From the NCBI RefSeq assembly GCF_009377205.1, contig NZ_VJZE01000002.1, positions 1 to 64,000 on the forward strand: DNA of 64,000 nt. Direction: 5' to 3'. Positions 1 through 7,982 of the stretch are shown here, one piece after another. Made by a program: the position numbers and the translations under genes. Under the pieces are notes generated by a model that was not told the DNA's origin, made no database searches, and saw nothing but the letters and a program-made list of their open reading frames with translations. Each line of letters begins with the position of its first letter. Position 1 is the stretch's first letter. Origin of the DNA: Streptomyces phyllanthi. GTDB taxonomy: Bacteria > Actinomycetota > Actinomycetes > Streptomycetales > Streptomycetaceae.

Positions 1-1360
1 GTCCGGTGCTGGTGGGCTGCTGGATGACGGTGCCGCCCTGCGGCGGGGGCACGGTCGGGGCGGGCCCGGGGCTGATGGCCCAGGTGCCGGCGGCGGCCGA
101 GCCCTGGCCGGCAGTCTGCTCGGCGGGGTCAGTGGTGTCCGGCCTGGTGATCAACGGCTGTCCGCCATCTACGCCTTCCTGACTTCCCGAACCTGTGCCG
201 GGATAGCGGAAGCTGGTTGGTGGCTGCGCCGTGGTCGTCGGCGTCTGCGCGGCCTTTTCCTCCTGTTCGCCGTCGGAGCCGGTGCTGGTTGGATCAGTGG
301 AGATCACACCGTTGGTGCCTTGGCCCGGAACCGAGGCCGGGCCCTGCGGGGAAGCCGCGCCTGCTCCGGCGGCCGCGCCACCCGTGCCTCCGGTGGCGGC
401 CATGGCAGCAGCCTTGCGGGAAGTGTTCTGCGCATGCCGGGCTGCGAGCTGCATACCCGCGCCGCCAGCGCGGTGCAAGGTCTCGGCATCGCTGCCCTCC
501 GCGGCCCAGTGCACGAACTTGAAGCACGCGTAGGGGCAGAGCAGGACCAGGATCATGATGACGATGCCTGCCATGACGTCCGAGAGGGCGGCGAGCCCGT
601 CGGAGGACTCGGTCTTGCCCATGGCGGAGACGCCGAGCATAAAGACGATGGTCATCAGCAGCTTGCTGACCACGAGCGTGGCGGTGGCCTCGATCCAGCC
701 GCGCCGCCAGCGGCGGGCGACCTCCCAGCCTCCGCCGGCGCCGGCGAACACGGCCAAGGTGACCATGACCAGGATGCCGACTTTGCGGACCATCATGACG
801 CACCAGTAGAGGAAAGCGCCGATGGCCGATCCGATGGCGGCGAAGGTCGGTACCAGCCAGCCCAGTCCGGACGTCGAACCGATTTGGCTGACCCTGACCA
901 TGCGCCGTACGGCGTCCGAGATCGAGGAGTTGGCAGCCTTGAACAGTCCCGCGCTGAGCGCGTCGACGACCTCGATGGCGACGGTGGTCAGCGCGATCGC
1001 GGAGAAAGCGAACAGGACACCGATCATGGTGCCGGTGAACGCCTGGGCCAGGGCCTGACCGTCGCGTTTGAAGGCCGCGCGGACGAGCTGGAGGCAGAAC
1101 GTGCCCACGATCACCACCAGGCCGATGGGCAGAACCAGCTCATAGTTGTCGCGGAACCATCCGGCGTTCAGGTCGACGCGGGTGGTGGTATCGACCGCCT
1201 CGGCGGCCAAGTCGGCTGCAGCGGCGGCCAGTTCGCCGGTGGACTTGGCGATCCAGTTGCCGATGCCTTCCGTGATGGCCGCGCCAGGGTCGCTGACGAA
1301 GTCGATGGTGTCGGCGGTGTCGCAGATGGTGCTGGCAACGGGGAAGTCGCAAAACCCCAT
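1..1360 (-). CDS. TrbL/VirB6-like conjugal transfer membrane protein (partial, runs off window)
   Basis: The frame is open from an ATG at 1360 to the window edge, so the C-terminus is missing. GGGAGGGAA lies just upstream of the ATG. Several hydrophobic segments occupy roughly residues 55-260 (for example YELVLPIGLVVIVGTF and VGILVMVTLAVFAGAG). They are followed by a long Ala/Gly/Pro/Thr/Gln-rich tail. A multi-pass core with a low-complexity tail is typical of TrbL/VirB6-like mating-channel proteins of actinobacterial elements. It is the fourth gene of a minus-strand transfer operon, 32 bp after the preceding gene. The exact family is inferred from topology and neighbours. Confidence 0.7.
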   Translation of the reverse strand, partial: MGFCDFPVASTICDTADTIDFVSDPGAAITEGIGNWIAKSTGELAAAAADLAAEAVDTTTRVDLNAGWFRDNYELVLPIGLVVIVGTFCLQLVRAAFKRDGQALAQAFTGTMIGVLFAFSAIALTTVAIEVVDALSAGLFKAANSSISDAVRRMVRVSQIGSTSGLGWLVPTFAAIGSAIGAFLYWCVMMVRKVGILVMVTLAVFAGAGGGWEVARRWRRGWIEATATLVVSKLLMTIVFMLGVSAMGKTESSDGLAALSDVMAGIVIMILVLLCPYACFKFVHWAAEGSDAETLHRAGGAGMQLAARHAQNTSRKAAAMAATGGTGGAAAGAGAASPQGPASVPGQGTNGVISTDPTSTGSDGEQEEKAAQTPTTTAQPPTSFRYPGTGSGSQEGVDGGQPLITRPDTTDPAEQTAGQGSAAAGTWAISPGPAPTVPPPQGGTVIQQPTSTG

Positions 1361-1392
1361 AGTGAGTTCCCTCCCTTCTGCTGGGTGCGGGG

Positions 1393-2085
1393 TTACGGGT
1401 AGACGCGCGGGGCGATGGCGGCCAGGGCGCAGTCGGTCTTCGGACGGCACTGGACAGCCAGGGTGACGGAGCGGGATTCAGCCCCTCCGCCGCCCTTGTG
1501 CCAGGCGATCTTCTGCTTGCCAATGACGGTGACGACGTAGATGTACGCCTCGGTGATCGCGGCAGGGTCCTGGGCCAGCGCGGATTTGAACGCCTGCGGG
1601 TAGTGCCCCGCGGCGACGGTGGCGGTGGCGTACTGCTTCTGGTCTCGCATCCGCGACCACAGGACCGGGTCGGGGATCTGGGCGCTGACCGAGGGGAAGT
1701 CGTTGTACTTCTCCTCGTGCGTCATCCACGTCTTCAGCCCGGCGAGCTGCTCCTGCTGGGTGGGGGTGTTGCGGGTGTCGTACGTCCACAGCACCTTGGC
1801 CGCCGCCTTGGCGAAGACGACCGGGTCGCTGGTCGACGGCGGGGACGCCACCGCGTTGTCCTTCACGGCGCTCTCGCTGGGCGAGGGGTCGACCGCGGGC
1901 AGGGACGGGCTGACCGATGCCGCGGTGCTGGCCGTGGTGGGCTGACTGCTGCGGCCGGTGACGTAGGCGACGATGCCGGCGATCGCGGTCAGGACAGCAA
2001 CGACGACAGTGGCGACGGCAACGCGCCAGCCGGTCGACCGGCTGGTCGTGCGGCGGTGCCTGGGGCCGGTCGGGAACCGTTCCAT
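1393..2085 (-). CDS. Membrane-anchored conjugal transfer accessory protein
   Basis: The 230-aa product has a basic N-terminus, a single transmembrane helix at about residues 22-45 (AVATVVVAVLTAIAGIVAYV) and an extracytoplasmic Ser/Thr/Pro linker. A soluble domain of about 130 residues follows. This is a bitopic membrane-protein layout. Its ATG overlaps the stop of the DUF6112 gene (TGATG), so the two are probably translationally coupled. Proteins of this layout are usual between the DUF6112 and TrbL-like genes of Streptomyces mobile elements. No catalytic motif is visible and the precise role is unknown. Confidence 0.6.
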   Translation of the reverse strand: MERFPTGPRHRRTTSRSTGWRVAVATVVVAVLTAIAGIVAYVTGRSSQPTTASTAASVSPSLPAVDPSPSESAVKDNAVASPPSTSDPVVFAKAAAKVLWTYDTRNTPTQQEQLAGLKTWMTHEEKYNDFPSVSAQIPDPVLWSRMRDQKQYATATVAAGHYPQAFKSALAQDPAAITEAYIYVVTVIGKQKIAWHKGGGGAESRSVTLAVQCRPKTDCALAAIAPRVYP

Positions 2086-2393
2086 CAGTGGACCTGCGAC
2101 CCCAGGTTGGAGAAGAACATCACGATCCCGTTGGCGGCGCCGAGGCCGAGGGCGGCACCGGCGGAGACGACGGCGCCCTGCTTGCCCTTGCTCTCCGCGG
2201 AGTGGCCGCCGGTGAAGTGGCCCCAGGCCCAGACGCCGAGGGAGACAGCAAGGGCTCCGACCACGGCGATGATGGCGAAGAGGTTGATCGAGGAGATGAC
2301 GTTCTTCAGGACGGACAGGCCTGGTAGGCCGCCGCCCCTAGGCGAGATTCCTGGGTCGAAGGCCAGGTACTGCACGGTGTCGAGCAGGTGCAA
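2085..2393 (-). CDS. DUF6112-family small integral membrane protein
   Basis: This is a small membrane protein of about 100 aa with an N-terminal FDPGISPRGGGLPG stretch, a long hydrophobic helix near the middle (FAIIAVVGALAVSLGVWAWG) and a second one near the C-terminus. This pattern is characteristic of DUF6112 proteins from actinobacterial conjugative elements, probably a VirB2/VirB3-like pore component by position. I chose the TTG at 2393 because AAGGAG sits 7 bp upstream. A GTG at 2414 would add seven residues but destroys that ribosome-binding site. Confidence 0.7.
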   Translation of the reverse strand: MHLLDTVQYLAFDPGISPRGGGLPGLSVLKNVISSINLFAIIAVVGALAVSLGVWAWGHFTGGHSAESKGKQGAVVSAGAALGLGAANGIVMFFSNLGSQVH

Positions 2394-2491
2394 AGGGGGA
2401 CTCCTTGCGGGCACGCCGAGTCGGCGTGCGGGAAGACGAGAGGAACGAGGGGACGAGGATTTGACCTCGTTGAACAGGCCTTTGGACGGCG

Positions 2492-3625
2492 TCAGTTAAC
2501 GATGCGGCGGGCAGCGAGGACCCGTGGCTTCCAATCCGCGAGGGGGACCACGCGGACGACATCGCCGGTGTGCGGCGCGTGCAGTACGAGTCCGCGCCCG
2601 ATGTACATCCCGACGTGTTCCGGGGCGCTGGCGCTTCCCTCAGTGAACAGCAGATCGCCGGGCTTGAGGGCGTTGACCGAGACCTTCTTACCCTCGTTGA
2701 CCTGCGTGTATGTGGTGCGGGACAGCTTGACCTTGGCGGAGGCGTAGCTCTGCTGCATCAGCGAGGAGCAGTCGCAGCGCTTCATCGGGTCGGGGCCGTC
2801 GGCATCGGTGCAGTCGCCGCCCCACTGATAGGGGGTATTCAGTTGGGTCAGGCCCCAGCGGATGGCGAGTTGGACCTTCTTCGGCGCGCCTTTGGGGATC
2901 TCGTAGCCCTGGGGCAGGGCGCCGGCGGGGATGGTGCCGAAGTCGGTGGTGTCGTCGTCGCAACCGGTCTGCAGAGAGACGGCGTTGGATTCATCATCGT
3001 CGTTAGTCGTCTCGAACGCGCTTCCCTGAGGCAGGACCTTGGCGATCGCCTTCTGTAGGGCGCGGGCGATGTTCTCCCACTTGGCGTACGCGCCGGGGTA
3101 GCCGCTCTTCTGGACGGCCTGGGCTGCCTGGGTGATCGTCATCTGCTGCCAGCCATCCACCTTCAGCAACGCCTTGTAGAACTTCCGGGACGCGTACACC
3201 GGATCGCGGACCTGTTCGGCCGTGCCCCACCCCTGGGAAGGCCGTTGCTGGAACAGGCCGAGCGAGTCGCGGTCGCCGTAGGCGAGGTTGCGCAGGCGGG
3301 ATTCCTGCAGCGCGGTGGCGAGGGCGACGATCTGGCCGCGAGTGGGGACCTTCATGGCGATGCCTGCCGCGACGATCGTCTTGGCATTGGGTATCTGCTC
3401 GTCTGGGAGGTCCAGGCCGACGACCGCGATGTCAGCGTCTGCCTTCTTGCCGTTGAGGATATTCGCGACGGCGTCGGCGACGGCGTCCGCATCGACGGAG
3501 GTGCTGGCGGTCGAGCACGCTTCCTGTTGGGCGGCGCCGCTGGTGGCGGCCGCGACGGCGGCGGTACCGGCGAGCAGCAGGGGACTGAGGACCACAGCGC
3601 CCACCGTTGTGGCGGCGACCTTCAC
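2492..3625 (-). CDS. Secreted bifunctional lytic transglycosylase / NlpC-P60 (C40) peptidase
   Basis: The product of 377 aa opens with a signal-peptide-like segment (residues 1-28). A lysozyme-like module around residues 80-190 carries ALQESRLRN and GLFQQRP. The C-terminal NlpC/P60 domain (about 250-377) has the nucleophile in CDCSSLMQQSY, the histidine in PEHVGMYIG and LHAPHTGD. Such two-domain hydrolases open peptidoglycan locally for type IV secretion or conjugation machinery. It is the first gene of the minus-strand transfer operon. The start is a GTG whose ribosome-binding site is weak. Confidence 0.85.
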   Translation of the reverse strand: MKVAATTVGAVVLSPLLLAGTAAVAAATSGAAQQEACSTASTSVDADAVADAVANILNGKKADADIAVVGLDLPDEQIPNAKTIVAAGIAMKVPTRGQIVALATALQESRLRNLAYGDRDSLGLFQQRPSQGWGTAEQVRDPVYASRKFYKALLKVDGWQQMTITQAAQAVQKSGYPGAYAKWENIARALQKAIAKVLPQGSAFETTNDDDESNAVSLQTGCDDDTTDFGTIPAGALPQGYEIPKGAPKKVQLAIRWGLTQLNTPYQWGGDCTDADGPDPMKRCDCSSLMQQSYASAKVKLSRTTYTQVNEGKKVSVNALKPGDLLFTEGSASAPEHVGMYIGRGLVLHAPHTGDVVRVVPLADWKPRVLAARRIVN

Positions 3626-3732
3626 TGCCGCCTGCCGACAGCGGAGTTATCCACGGATGCGGGGTGGGGAGCCGGGTTTCGGCATGGGTGAGCCATGTCA
3701 GTGCTCCAGAGAGGTTGAGTGAAGCCGCCCGG

Positions 3733-3850
3733 GGTGCCCTCGTGAAAGGTCCGGTGCTGGTTCGGCGAGTTGGCATCCACACTTGCAGGGGCGGGGATCG
3801 TTTGTGGTACGGCATTGCAGAGTTGCAGCTCTGCAGGACCGGACGGTTCT
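3733..3850 (-). promoter_or_regulatory. Regulatory cassette shared with 36275-36380
   Basis: Read on the minus strand, this segment shares with 36380-36275, in the same order and nearly the same spacing, the blocks GAGCTGCAACTC, CCGCCCCTGCAAG, CCAACTC(G/A)CCGAACC and GGACCTTTC(A/G)CGAGGGC. Both copies sit upstream of minus-strand operons (transfer here, replication/mobilisation there) in the same orientation. The sequence between blocks is diverged, so the blocks themselves look selected. This is inferred to be a common promoter/operator. Confidence 0.6.
3816..3835. promoter_or_regulatory. Operator-like dyad TGCAGAG-N6-CTCTGCA
   Basis: A 20-bp inverted repeat has perfect 7-bp arms and a TTGCAG centre that is itself nearly symmetric. 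The core GAGTTGCAGCTCT recurs at 36362-36374 with similar neighbours. It lies about 190 bp upstream of the transfer operon start. It is a candidate binding site for an element-encoded regulator such as the XRE protein at 36884. Confidence 0.5.
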
Positions 3851-3996
3851 TCATTTCGACGGCTCCTGACTGCATGAAGGAATTCCGTCTTCTTCCCGGG
3901 GATCAGTGCGGCTTGACGAAGAATGACGCTGCGACCTGCATCGACGTCGTTCCGTCGGGGTGTGGGGAGGACTGTAGGCCAAGACCCTGCCGTTAC

Positions 3997-4058
3997 GTTC
4001 CGAATAAATGATCAAGGCTTGATTTCGGGGTTTCCGAGGCCGGAACATCATTCGGAAC
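3997..4058. promoter_or_regulatory. Nested inverted repeats upstream of methyltransferase gene
   Basis: The outer arms GTTCCGAAT (3997-4005) and ATTCGGAAC (4050-4058) enclose the dyad ATCAA-GGC-TTGAT (4011-4023) and a second one, TTCCG-AGGC-CGGAA (about 4032-4045). Four TTCCG/CGGAA half-sites in 62 bp is unusual. Possible roles are an operator cluster, a transfer origin or a replication origin. Nothing in the sequence decides between these. Confidence 0.45.
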
Positions 4059-4207
4059 CCGACGGCTGGGTTTTGTTGTACGGTCCTGCTCCCTCGGTCG
4101 AGCACAACAGCCCGCAAACCCCTTTTCGAAGCGCACTGTCGCGTTGCGAAGCGCCGAATGGGGAGCCAATCGACCGAAGTGAATCCCCCGCCATTGGAAG
4201 GCTTTTT

Positions 4208-4969
4208 ATGCCCTTTTCCCTGCATCAGGGTGATGCGCTGACGGTGCTCGCCTCACTTCCCGATGACTGCGTGGACGCCGTCATCACCGATCCGCCGTAC
4301 AACAGCGGCGGACGGACGGCGACGGAGCGCACCTCGCGTACGGCGCGGCAGAAGTACACGAGTGCTGCAGCCGAGCACCAGCTCGCCGACTTCCCCGGCG
4401 AGAACATGGACCAGCGGTCGTTCACGTTCTGGCTCACGCAGATCCTTACCGAGGCGTACCGGCTGACGAAGACCTCGGGTGCGCTCGTACTGTTCACCGA
4501 CTGGCGTCAGGCCCCGGCGATGAGCGACGCGCTACAGGCGGCCGGCTGGCTGTGGCGCGGGACGATGGCCTGGCACAAGCCGGCCACCCGCCCGCAGAAG
4601 GGCAGGTTCAAGCAGGAGTGCGAGTTCATCCACTGGGCGTCTAAGGGCCCGGTGGACGCCACCCGAAACCCCGTCTACCTTCCGGGCCTCTACAGCGCTT
4701 CGCAGCCGCGCAAGGACCGCCAGCACATCACGCAGAAGCCAGTGTCGGTAATGCGGGAGCTCGTCAAGATCGCGCCACCGGGCGGCACGATCCTCGACTT
4801 CTGCATGGGCTCTGGCTCCACCGGCGTCGCTGCACTGATGGAGGGCTACGACTTCATCGGCGTCGAGAAGACAGCGCACTACACCCAGATCGCCTCCGAC
4901 CGGCTCACCGAGGTGCTCGCCAAGAGCACCAGCCAGGACGACTACGTGCTGGCCGGCCCCGAAGAGTGA
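4208..4969 (+). CDS. DNA methyltransferase, N6-adenine/N4-cytosine (beta-type order)
   Basis: The 253-aa product carries the catalytic motif DPPY near residue 27 (VITDPPYNSGG) and the AdoMet-binding motif FCMGSGSTG near residue 200. DPPY preceding the AdoMet motif is the beta-class order (PF01555). The protein should methylate an exocyclic amino group on DNA. No restriction endonuclease gene is adjacent, so it may be an orphan that protects the element against host restriction. The ATG at 4208 has GGAAGG six bases upstream. In-frame extension to 3923 is possible but would run through the regulatory repeats. Confidence 0.88.
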   Translation: MPFSLHQGDALTVLASLPDDCVDAVITDPPYNSGGRTATERTSRTARQKYTSAAAEHQLADFPGENMDQRSFTFWLTQILTEAYRLTKTSGALVLFTDWRQAPAMSDALQAAGWLWRGTMAWHKPATRPQKGRFKQECEFIHWASKGPVDATRNPVYLPGLYSASQPRKDRQHITQKPVSVMRELVKIAPPGGTILDFCMGSGSTGVAALMEGYDFIGVEKTAHYTQIASDRLTEVLAKSTSQDDYVLAGPEE

Positions 4970-4973
4970 CCCG

Positions 4974-5681
4974 GTGGCTGCCCGTTCCACGTCCGCCGCC
5001 GCGCCACGACCTGCACCGGAGTGCGGCACGCCGCCCCCCTCGTCCCCTCGGTACTCCCCCTGTTCGCCCTGTGCACCGTCTGGAGTCCGCGTGCCTGAAG
5101 CCGCCGACCATCCCTTCGAGATACCCGAGCCGACCCGCGTCCCCGACCACGATCTGGCCGACCTGTCCGCGAGCGTGCGCAGGCTGCTCGACCAGTCCAG
5201 TGCACAGGCTGACCTGCTGGACCGTCTGAGCGTCGATCCCGCGCTGCCCCGGCTCCCCATGCCGCCCGGGCTCGGATCCCAGGGGGCCGAGTCACCGTTC
5301 ATCCTGGCGATGGAGGGAGAGGCGTATGAGGCCGAACTCGATGCCCTCACCGACTGGGTGGACGATCTCCTGCTGCCGGTCTACGGCCGCGAGGTCACCT
5401 CCAGTGCCCCCTGGTGTCCGTGGTGGGACCAGCACCCCGAGGCCGTGGCCCGGCTGCACGCTCTGTGGCTGGCCTGGCAGCAGCACATCGATCCGGAGGC
5501 GGGGCCAGCAGGACCTGCCGTGTGGCACCGTGACCACCTCGACCACACGCTGGCCCAGCTCCGCAGCACCAGCGGGCCGTTCGCCGCCTGCACCACGGAT
5601 CCCGAGCGGCCCTCGCACCGGCTGCTGCACGGCCCGAAGCCGGCCTCCGAGCCGGCGCCGCGGGCCGGTGGCGAGGAGTGA
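4974..5681 (+). CDS. DUF4913-type protein
   Basis: The 235-aa product has a Pro/Ser-rich N-terminus and a conserved module near residues 140-170 with WCPWWDQHPEAVARL and ALWLAWQ. This is the signature I associate with DUF4913 proteins of Streptomyces plasmids and phages. The function is unknown. It starts 5 bp after the methyltransferase gene and its end overlaps the next gene by 4 bp, so it is part of the same operon. The first 35-40 residues are low complexity, and the GTG at residue 39 could be the true start. Confidence 0.65.
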   Translation: MAARSTSAAAPRPAPECGTPPPSSPRYSPCSPCAPSGVRVPEAADHPFEIPEPTRVPDHDLADLSASVRRLLDQSSAQADLLDRLSVDPALPRLPMPPGLGSQGAESPFILAMEGEAYEAELDALTDWVDDLLLPVYGREVTSSAPWCPWWDQHPEAVARLHALWLAWQQHIDPEAGPAGPAVWHRDHLDHTLAQLRSTSGPFAACTTDPERPSHRLLHGPKPASEPAPRAGGEE

Positions 5682-6163
5682 CCTCGCCGAAGGCCCGGTT
5701 CGCGTTCGCCGCCAATCCACGGGCGCTCGAGGACCTCCGCCAGGCGCCCGCGCACATCCAGGATCTCGTCCTGCTGCACCTGCAGGACCTCGTCCACGGC
5801 GAGCAGCGCGGACCCCTGCTGCACCACTGGTTCGGCCAGGACCTCTCCGACTGCCGCAAACTCTACGTCGATCCCCAGGCCGCCTGGCGCATCGTCTACC
5901 AGGAACGGCGAGCGCCGACGAACTCCGCGCACCGACGGGAGATCTTCCTCATCGCGGTCGGCCCGCGGCTGCATAACGAGGTCTACAACACTGCCGTACA
6001 CCGGCTCGGCCGCGAACGCACCGCCCAGGCCCCGCTCGCCCAGGCCGCCCTCGCTCGGTCGCCCCGCTTCCTCGCGCGGACCTCACAGTCGGCATCTGCC
6101 GCAGCCGCACGCCCGGCTGCCCCGCTCCCCCTAGACTCCTTCTCCCGAAAGGCACCCCGCTAG
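5678..6163 (+). CDS. RelE/ParE-fold-like protein
   Basis: In this 161-aa protein, residues 5-115 read like a RelE/ParE fold: a helical N-terminus (NPRALEDLRQAP), then CRKLYVD, WRIVYQ, REIFLIAVGPR and VYNTAVHRLG. This matches the family pattern of Lys-Leu strand, Arg-x-Val-Tyr strand and C-terminal Tyr/Arg region. RelE/ParE proteins are ribosome-dependent nucleases or gyrase poisons, but no small antitoxin gene is adjacent. It overlaps its neighbours at both ends (GTGA, TAGTG). Activity is not established, and it could be a non-toxic relative recruited by the element. Confidence 0.5.
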   Translation: MTSPKARFAFAANPRALEDLRQAPAHIQDLVLLHLQDLVHGEQRGPLLHHWFGQDLSDCRKLYVDPQAAWRIVYQERRAPTNSAHRREIFLIAVGPRLHNEVYNTAVHRLGRERTAQAPLAQAALARSPRFLARTSQSASAAAARPAAPLPLDSFSRKAPR

Positions 6164-6831
6164 TGACGACCCCACTGCGCCTCGCCGACCCGGACGACGT
6201 GTGCGGCGAGGACCGGCTGCTGCGCCTGGCCGTGACCGCCCTCGTCAAGGAGCAACGGCGTCTCGACGACGCGTACTGCACCGCTGTGACCGAGTTCGTG
6301 GCCGCCAGCAGTCTCGGAGAGGAACAGCGCGAGCACTCGGTCATGCTCATCCAGCTCATCGGCGAGCAGCGCGAGAGCGTCCAAAAGGTCACGGGCGATC
6401 TGGTGGACCACTACTGTGACGTCCGGCTCTGGAGCCCGCGCCGCTCAGAAGCCGAGGGGGAGCACCGGCCTGCGGTATGGGAAGCACCGGCGGCCTCATT
6501 CCTCGATCCGGACGGCATCGTCGCCTCCTGCCGGGACGTGTTCACCGCTCACGGCGACCCGAGCGCCCTGTCGACCGCAGTGTTGGTCCGCGCGCTGCGC
6601 GCGACCACCGGCCCGGCGTGGGGAACATGGCAGCGCGACGACCTGACCGCCCGCGGGCTGTCCAACCTGCTGGCGCCGTATGGGCTCCGGCCGGGCAATG
6701 TCCGGCTGCCCGACGGCTCCCGCCGCAAGGGGTACCGCCGCAGCGCCTTCACTGAGGCCCTGCGACCTCACTGCCCGGACCTCTCGGCCGGCCCCATGCC
6801 CGCCACCCGCAATCCGAGGGCCGCAGCGTGA
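6163..6831 (+). CDS. Hypothetical protein with DUF3631-like C-terminal domain
   Basis: The 222-aa product has a helical N-terminal half (residues 20-85) and a C-terminal half (about 125-205) containing STAVLVRALRA, LTARGLSNLLAPYGLRP and RKGYRRSAF. That second half resembles the small domain that ends DUF3631/replication-primase-like proteins of actinobacteria. There the Leu-rich helices and GY motif recur, but here there is no helicase part. It lies within the overlapping gene string. A DNA-replication-related role is plausible but unproven. Confidence 0.5.
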   Translation: MTTPLRLADPDDVCGEDRLLRLAVTALVKEQRRLDDAYCTAVTEFVAASSLGEEQREHSVMLIQLIGEQRESVQKVTGDLVDHYCDVRLWSPRRSEAEGEHRPAVWEAPAASFLDPDGIVASCRDVFTAHGDPSALSTAVLVRALRATTGPAWGTWQRDDLTARGLSNLLAPYGLRPGNVRLPDGSRRKGYRRSAFTEALRPHCPDLSAGPMPATRNPRAAA

Positions 6832-7379
6832 GCCACTCGTCTGCCCTCGCCTTGGACACTCTGCGGCTGCACAGCACCCTGTACACCGGACAGTGGATGC
6901 GCACGGACATCGCGGGCCGGACGGGCGTGACGACCCGTCTGGCTGGCGTCGAGGACTGGCTACTGATCGACGGCTTCCACCGCCGCTGTTCCCCTGAAGC
7001 CCTGCTCCATCGCTGGGGCCGCGGCACCGTTCGGCAGCGGGACTGGATGCGGCTGTGCCTCTCCGCCGTCTCCTTCCTCACCGAGCTGCCTGCCGACGGC
7101 GAAGCGGTCGCGCTCACGTCGATCGGCCCGGTCTCCGACGCCCCCGATGTCGTTGACATCGGCATCCAGGTCTCCGATGCCTGGCAGCGGCAGGGGCTGG
7201 GGACTGCTCTGGTCTGTCAGGGCGCCCGCCTCGCCCGGTCGTCCGGAGCACGTCTCCTGACTGCACAGGTCCAGGCCTCCAACCAACCGATGCTGAAGGT
7301 CCTGCGCTCCCTGGACGCCGACTTCACTGCTCCAGAGCACGGCCAGGTCACCGCCCGCATCGATCTGAGCAGCGTGTGA
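6828..7379 (+). CDS. GNAT family N-acetyltransferase
   Basis: The 183-aa product contains the acetyl-CoA-binding motif A near residues 115-135 (QVSDAWQRQGLGTALV, giving the R/Q-x-x-G-x-G signature). The expected flanking beta strands are present, and ANQPMLKVLRSLDADF matches the C-terminal part of the fold. The substrate cannot be predicted. The gene overlaps the preceding stop by 4 bp (GTGA). It is an accessory-operon member rather than an obvious antibiotic-resistance gene. Confidence 0.8.
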   Translation: MSHSSALALDTLRLHSTLYTGQWMRTDIAGRTGVTTRLAGVEDWLLIDGFHRRCSPEALLHRWGRGTVRQRDWMRLCLSAVSFLTELPADGEAVALTSIGPVSDAPDVVDIGIQVSDAWQRQGLGTALVCQGARLARSSGARLLTAQVQASNQPMLKVLRSLDADFTAPEHGQVTARIDLSSV

Positions 7380-7451
7380 GCCCCAGCTGCTCCCCCTCCC
7401 CGTTCCATCGAGCGTCACCGCGGCCACGCACTTGAACCAGGAAGACCCACT

Positions 7452-7970
7452 GTGCCCACCTCCCTTCCAACGCCGTCTTCGCCCCAGCTCGCCGACCCCG
7501 CGAAGCCTGCCGAAAACCACAACGCTCCCGCCTCGATGAATGCCGCCGACCAGACCCAGCCCAGCGCACCGTGGCTGAGCGCCGAAGAAGTCGCCGCGGC
7601 ACGGATCCAGTTCGAGCGTGAGATCCGGGGATGGAGCACCAACCGGCTGTCCGACGAGATGAACGCCGCTGGCTACGTCATGAACCCGTCGGCAGTGTGG
7701 CGGATCGAGAAGGGCACCCCACGACGGCGTATCCACCTGGAGGAGGCCATCGGCTTCGCAGCGGTCTTCGGCCTCCCGCTCGAGGAGCTCTACAAGCTGG
7801 GCGGCTCGGGGGCGTACGAGCGGGCTGCCGAGCTCACCGACGCCGTCCAGACCCGCCGCCGGGCAGCCGACGAAGCAGCCAAACTCCTCGACGTCGCAGA
7901 AAGACAGCTCACGGCTTACCTCAACGCCCATCCCGAGGTTGGCAACCCATGCGCCGGGCAGGGGGCATAG
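7452..7970 (+). CDS. XRE-type helix-turn-helix regulator
   Basis: The 172-aa product has a disordered N-terminus of about 40 residues. The HTH near residues 55-115 shows TNRLSDEMNAAGYVMNPSAV and RIEKGTPRRRIHLEEAIGFA, with GLPLEELYKL at its end. This is a Cro/CI-like layout. The C-terminal region (115-165) is a basic/acidic helix suitable for dimerisation. A GTG start at 7452 follows AGGAAG. It is likely a local regulator of the surrounding accessory operon. Confidence 0.75.
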   Translation: MPTSLPTPSSPQLADPAKPAENHNAPASMNAADQTQPSAPWLSAEEVAAARIQFEREIRGWSTNRLSDEMNAAGYVMNPSAVWRIEKGTPRRRIHLEEAIGFAAVFGLPLEELYKLGGSGAYERAAELTDAVQTRRRAADEAAKLLDVAERQLTAYLNAHPEVGNPCAGQGA

Positions 7971-7982
7971 GGGGCCGCCACC

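Larger units (their letters stand above)
3626..4207. other. Intergenic control region between transfer operon and accessory operon
   Basis: This stretch of about 580 bp separates the divergent transfer operon (minus) and methyltransferase-led operon (plus). No convincing gene is seen. It contains a cassette shared with 36275-36380, including an operator-like dyad at 3816-3835, and a nested set of inverted repeats at 3997-4058. Both are listed separately. Its layout suits a divergent promoter region, and an origin-type function is not excluded. Confidence 0.6.
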
